DNA of 18,993 nucleotides from contig CAMTFK010000074.1 in assembly GCA_947071285.1 (NCBI GenBank), forward strand, positions 1 to 18,993. Direction: 5' to 3'. The stretch is from an uncultured Bacteroides sp. (lineage in GTDB: Bacteria; Bacteroidota; Bacteroidia; Bacteroidales; Bacteroidaceae). Below the pieces are notes generated by a model, which worked only from the letters and a program-made list of their open reading frames with translations, searched no databases and was not told where the DNA came from. Both the position numbers and the translations under genes were made by a program. The first letter of the stretch is position 1. Each line of letters opens with the position of its first letter. Of this stretch, positions 18,401 to 18,993 are shown piece by piece.

Positions 18401-18576
18401 ATACGACCGTTATTGGTTCCTTCTTCAAGAATAGCAACACCAATCATTGGCTCAGAATCATTAGCCGAGACAACAGTACCCTTGACTTGAATTTGTGCCG
18501 ATGCTGATATACACGTAAAAAGCACAAGCATAAACAGAAAAGGAATCTTCTGAATTTTCTTAGTTACATTTTTCAT
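15454..18576 (-). CDS. SusC/RagA-family TonB-dependent outer-membrane transporter
   Basis: A 1040-residue outer-membrane importer, first gene of the minus-strand PUL operon. Residues 1-28 are a signal peptide (ISASAQ). A carboxypeptidase-D regulatory-like domain follows (about 30-105: VKGTVVSANDSEPMIGVAI, GNYSIQV, VSFIGYKTQTV), then the SusC motif LDEVVVVGYGVQRK and the plug domain (to about 235: AALQGKAAGIQI, EIRVRGYSS, LLIVDG, EVLKDAASAAIYGS, GVVLITTKNG). The rest is the 22-stranded barrel, ending in aromatic F (LNVTF), as expected for outer-membrane insertion. There is no N-terminal STN signalling domain, which fits regulation by an HTCS rather than by an anti-sigma/ECF pair. It imports an oligosaccharide using TonB energy, together with the SusD encoded 23 bp downstream. 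The ATG at 18576 gives a normal signal peptide. Confidence 0.97.
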   Translation of the reverse strand: MKNVTKKIQKIPFLFMLVLFTCISASAQIQVKGTVVSANDSEPMIGVAILEEGTNNGRITDLDGNYSIQVNNSNATLTVSFIGYKTQTVKVDGRSIINFRLEEDTKMLDEVVVVGYGVQRKSDLTGAVASVNSKDLKGLATTDAAAALQGKAAGIQILNSSGAPGSGAEIRVRGYSSNSGNIGPLLIVDGLKVSSIQYLDPSLIESMEVLKDAASAAIYGSEAGNGVVLITTKNGGDKGTGKITYNARYTMNQLGHVPQLLNAEEFKDWMGMQGYNVEAAMSDAIRDYNWDPNTDTNWFDEFMGTSWSKQHSFSFQGSNDKGQYFANLTYVNQDGIVKGKNDYYERLTAQINADYKIKPWLQVGTNTSIEKWRKGSVSEYGYGSAFEMLLVMDPLTPTHWTDRSQYLAATGSVYDAVQNGTSDTNYRFYGDDKGMYATSYFNTELAGGTPFAQRDKNANNKNGGINVHSTFFANLTPFKGFTFTSRFGTRITQGNTYSYAEPYYVTGRVSDTKYSISQTTSTGLYYQWENFANYMTSIGKHSISAMAGMSYIQSESNGTTAGASGEELLSSYEENFRYLDCVLVSDKVSRTFSGIPSKSSSISYFGRLGYTYDDRYSLQANFRADAFDTSKLPADKRWGYFPSLSAGWTLSNEKFFKDLVSDNIVSFAKMRASWGRNGNINVLNGYKYSSSIATGGQWYQYGNGTTVTNGSMPSGLANPNLTWETSDQLDFGLDLRLFNDALTISMDYYKKTTKDLLVDAPCLPETGVSSQMINAGEVQNKGFEFEASYKGNIGKLNYSVSGNFATLKNEVTYLDDRITRISGGSISGANSTIYTNFEQGMPVWYMRGYKYVGKNSEGQPLYLDKEGNETLTPGDEDQFNIGKGIPDFTYGITINLEYKGFDFSVFGTGTVGNDVYYGMYRTGYNNISKHFYDEAKKGNMPNLNTIAGDKIYWSSSALVFDGSYFKIKQLQLGYTLPKSITKKVFIENLRAYVSLDDFFTFTSYPGLDPEIASRSGNNVGLDAGAYPTMRKMTFGLNVTF

Positions 18577-18623
18577 TATAATTAGTTTAAGAATTAATTA
18601 ATAGTATTTTTTCTTCCATCATT

Positions 18624-18643
18624 AGCTATTACCACGAATAGCT
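18624..18643 (-). other. Perfect 7-bp hairpin in the susC leader
   Basis: AGCTATT and AATAGCT (18624-18630 and 18637-18643) flank a 6-nt loop. In the minus-strand leader the hairpin lies about 50-70 nt before the susC start codon. If transcription starts near 18750, the leader is about 175 nt, and this stem is its clearest structure. It could affect translation or stability, or pair with an antisense RNA; no function is shown. Confidence 0.45.
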
Positions 18644-18756
18644 CCTTAACTGTCATCATACATACATTCCATAGTTTTTCAATTATTTAAGATTAATATA
18701 AGGGAAGGGAAATTCATTTCCATGTGGCATATAGCATACCAATCATACTCCCGCCG

Positions 18757-18764
18757 CAAATGTA
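18757..18764 (-). promoter_or_regulatory. Putative -7 promoter element of susC-susD
   Basis: On the minus strand the sequence is TACATTTG, an exact TAnnTTTG match, 180 bp before the susC start. No -33 box is seen at normal spacing, which is usual for activator-dependent promoters. The predicted start point is near 18750, giving a leader of about 175 nt. Confidence 0.55.
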
Positions 18765-18795
18765 TTGATTCGATTTTTTATACATTCATATCCAT

Positions 18796-18823
18796 GTCGC
18801 ATGTATCTCTAAGGAGGTCGCAT
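18796..18823 (-). promoter_or_regulatory. Candidate HTCS operator: ATGCGAC direct repeats 21 bp apart
   Basis: On the minus strand ATGCGAC occurs at 18823-18817 and again at 18802-18796, 21 bp start to start, i.e. two helical turns on the same face of DNA. The repeats would lie about 46-52 and 67-73 bp upstream of the predicted susC transcription start, where AraC-type activators normally bind. The proximal copy is also part of a small palindrome (CATG-TCG-CATG). Binding by the HTCS is inference from position and family. Confidence 0.4.
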
Positions 18824-18835
18824 TTTTTTTATAAA

Positions 18836-18863
18836 TGTAACAAATACATTAATGTACGTTACA
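18836..18863. repeat. 28-bp dyad upstream of susC
   Basis: Outer arms TGTAAC and GTTACA flank a perfect 12-bp palindrome TACATTAATGTA at 18845-18856. The halves are offset by two bases (AAA on the left, C on the right). It lies just upstream of the ATGCGAC repeats and could be a second regulatory site or a DNA cruciform/terminator for a transcript entering from the right. Confidence 0.45.
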
Positions 18864-18962
18864 CTACTGCTATATACGCCTATATAACAGTATATTATAA
18901 ATCATCAGGTTCAGGATAACCACACCTAAATTCGGATTCATCTTTGGAAAGAAAGGAGTAAA

Positions 18963-18993
18963 AGTGATTAGCGTTTAGTGATTAGTGATAAGT
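18963..18993. repeat. 7-bp-period repeat running off the right edge
   Basis: The last 31 bases read as AGTGATT, AGCGTTT, AGTGATT, AGTGATA, AGT, i.e. four heptads and part of a fifth. The period is the same as in the element after leuS, though the base sequence differs. Only one arm is visible; a complementary arm may lie beyond the window. Confidence 0.65.

Larger units (their letters stand above)
18577..18993. other. susC upstream region
   Basis: A 417-bp non-coding stretch. It holds the susC leader with its hairpin, the -7 element, the ATGCGAC repeats, the 28-bp dyad, an AT-rich stretch at about 18870-18900 and the heptad repeat at the right end. A TTG- or ATG-started small frame at 18722-18919 crosses all these elements and has no coding features. 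Nothing recognisable was seen in 18901-18960. Confidence 0.6.

Noticed and set aside
18722..18919. 65-codon plus-strand frame upstream of susC
   Set aside because: It runs across the -7 element, direct repeats and dyad, and its composition is that of AT-rich intergenic DNA.
1..18993. tRNA, rRNA, CRISPR, insertion sequence or prophage
   Set aside because: Looked for on both strands; no regularly spaced repeats, transposase or integrase motifs, or cloverleaf-like sequences were seen.

Overview
The window looks like a chromosomal segment of a gut Bacteroides or close relative (Bacteroidota). Evidence: a SusC/SusD pair, a one-protein hybrid two-component system (HTCS), PorZ-like and T9SS-type C-terminal domains, AT-rich leaders without strong Shine-Dalgarno sequences, and several perfect or near-perfect matches to the Bacteroides -7 promoter element TAnnTTTG. 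I cannot name the species.

Layout. (1) 1-971, minus strand: most of a YhcG/DUF1016-family PDDEXK nuclease gene, cut by the left edge. (2) 972-1209: divergent promoter region. (3) 1210-7732, plus strand: a housekeeping block of leuS (leucyl-tRNA synthetase), a YitT-family membrane protein, rdgB/HAM1 (dITP/XTP pyrophosphatase) and a PorZ-like beta-propeller protein with a T9SS-type C-terminal domain. Long hairpins lie after leuS and after rdgB. (4) 7856-11938, plus strand: a full HTCS sensor-regulator with its own promoter, ended by a strong 14-bp hairpin. (5) 11990-18576, minus strand, convergent with the HTCS: a SusC-SusD pair (15454-18576 and 13694-15430), then a CE1-type esterase (12226-13374), then a C-terminal remnant of a second alpha/beta hydrolase (11990-12169) that was not called as a gene. 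(6) 18577-18993: the susC leader and promoter region, with repeats that could be the HTCS operator, and a 7-bp-period repeat running off the right edge.

How the genes fit together. Regions 4-6 form one edge of, or a compact, polysaccharide utilization locus (PUL). The periplasmic propeller of the HTCS would sense a glycan fragment, and its AraC-type output domain would switch on susC-susD and perhaps the esterase. SusD/SusC would bind and import the oligosaccharide, and the CE1 enzyme would remove ester groups (acetyl or feruloyl). The esterases suggest a decorated plant cell-wall glycan such as xylan, but this is inference; no glycoside hydrolase is visible here. The housekeeping block is unrelated, and the junction between the two lies at about 7733-7855.

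I found no rRNA, tRNA, CRISPR array, insertion sequence or prophage. The points most worth checking are the truncated esterase remnant, the ATGCGAC direct repeats 21 bp apart upstream of susC, the 7-bp-period intergenic repeats, and the PorZ-like protein carrying a T9SS sorting-type domain.
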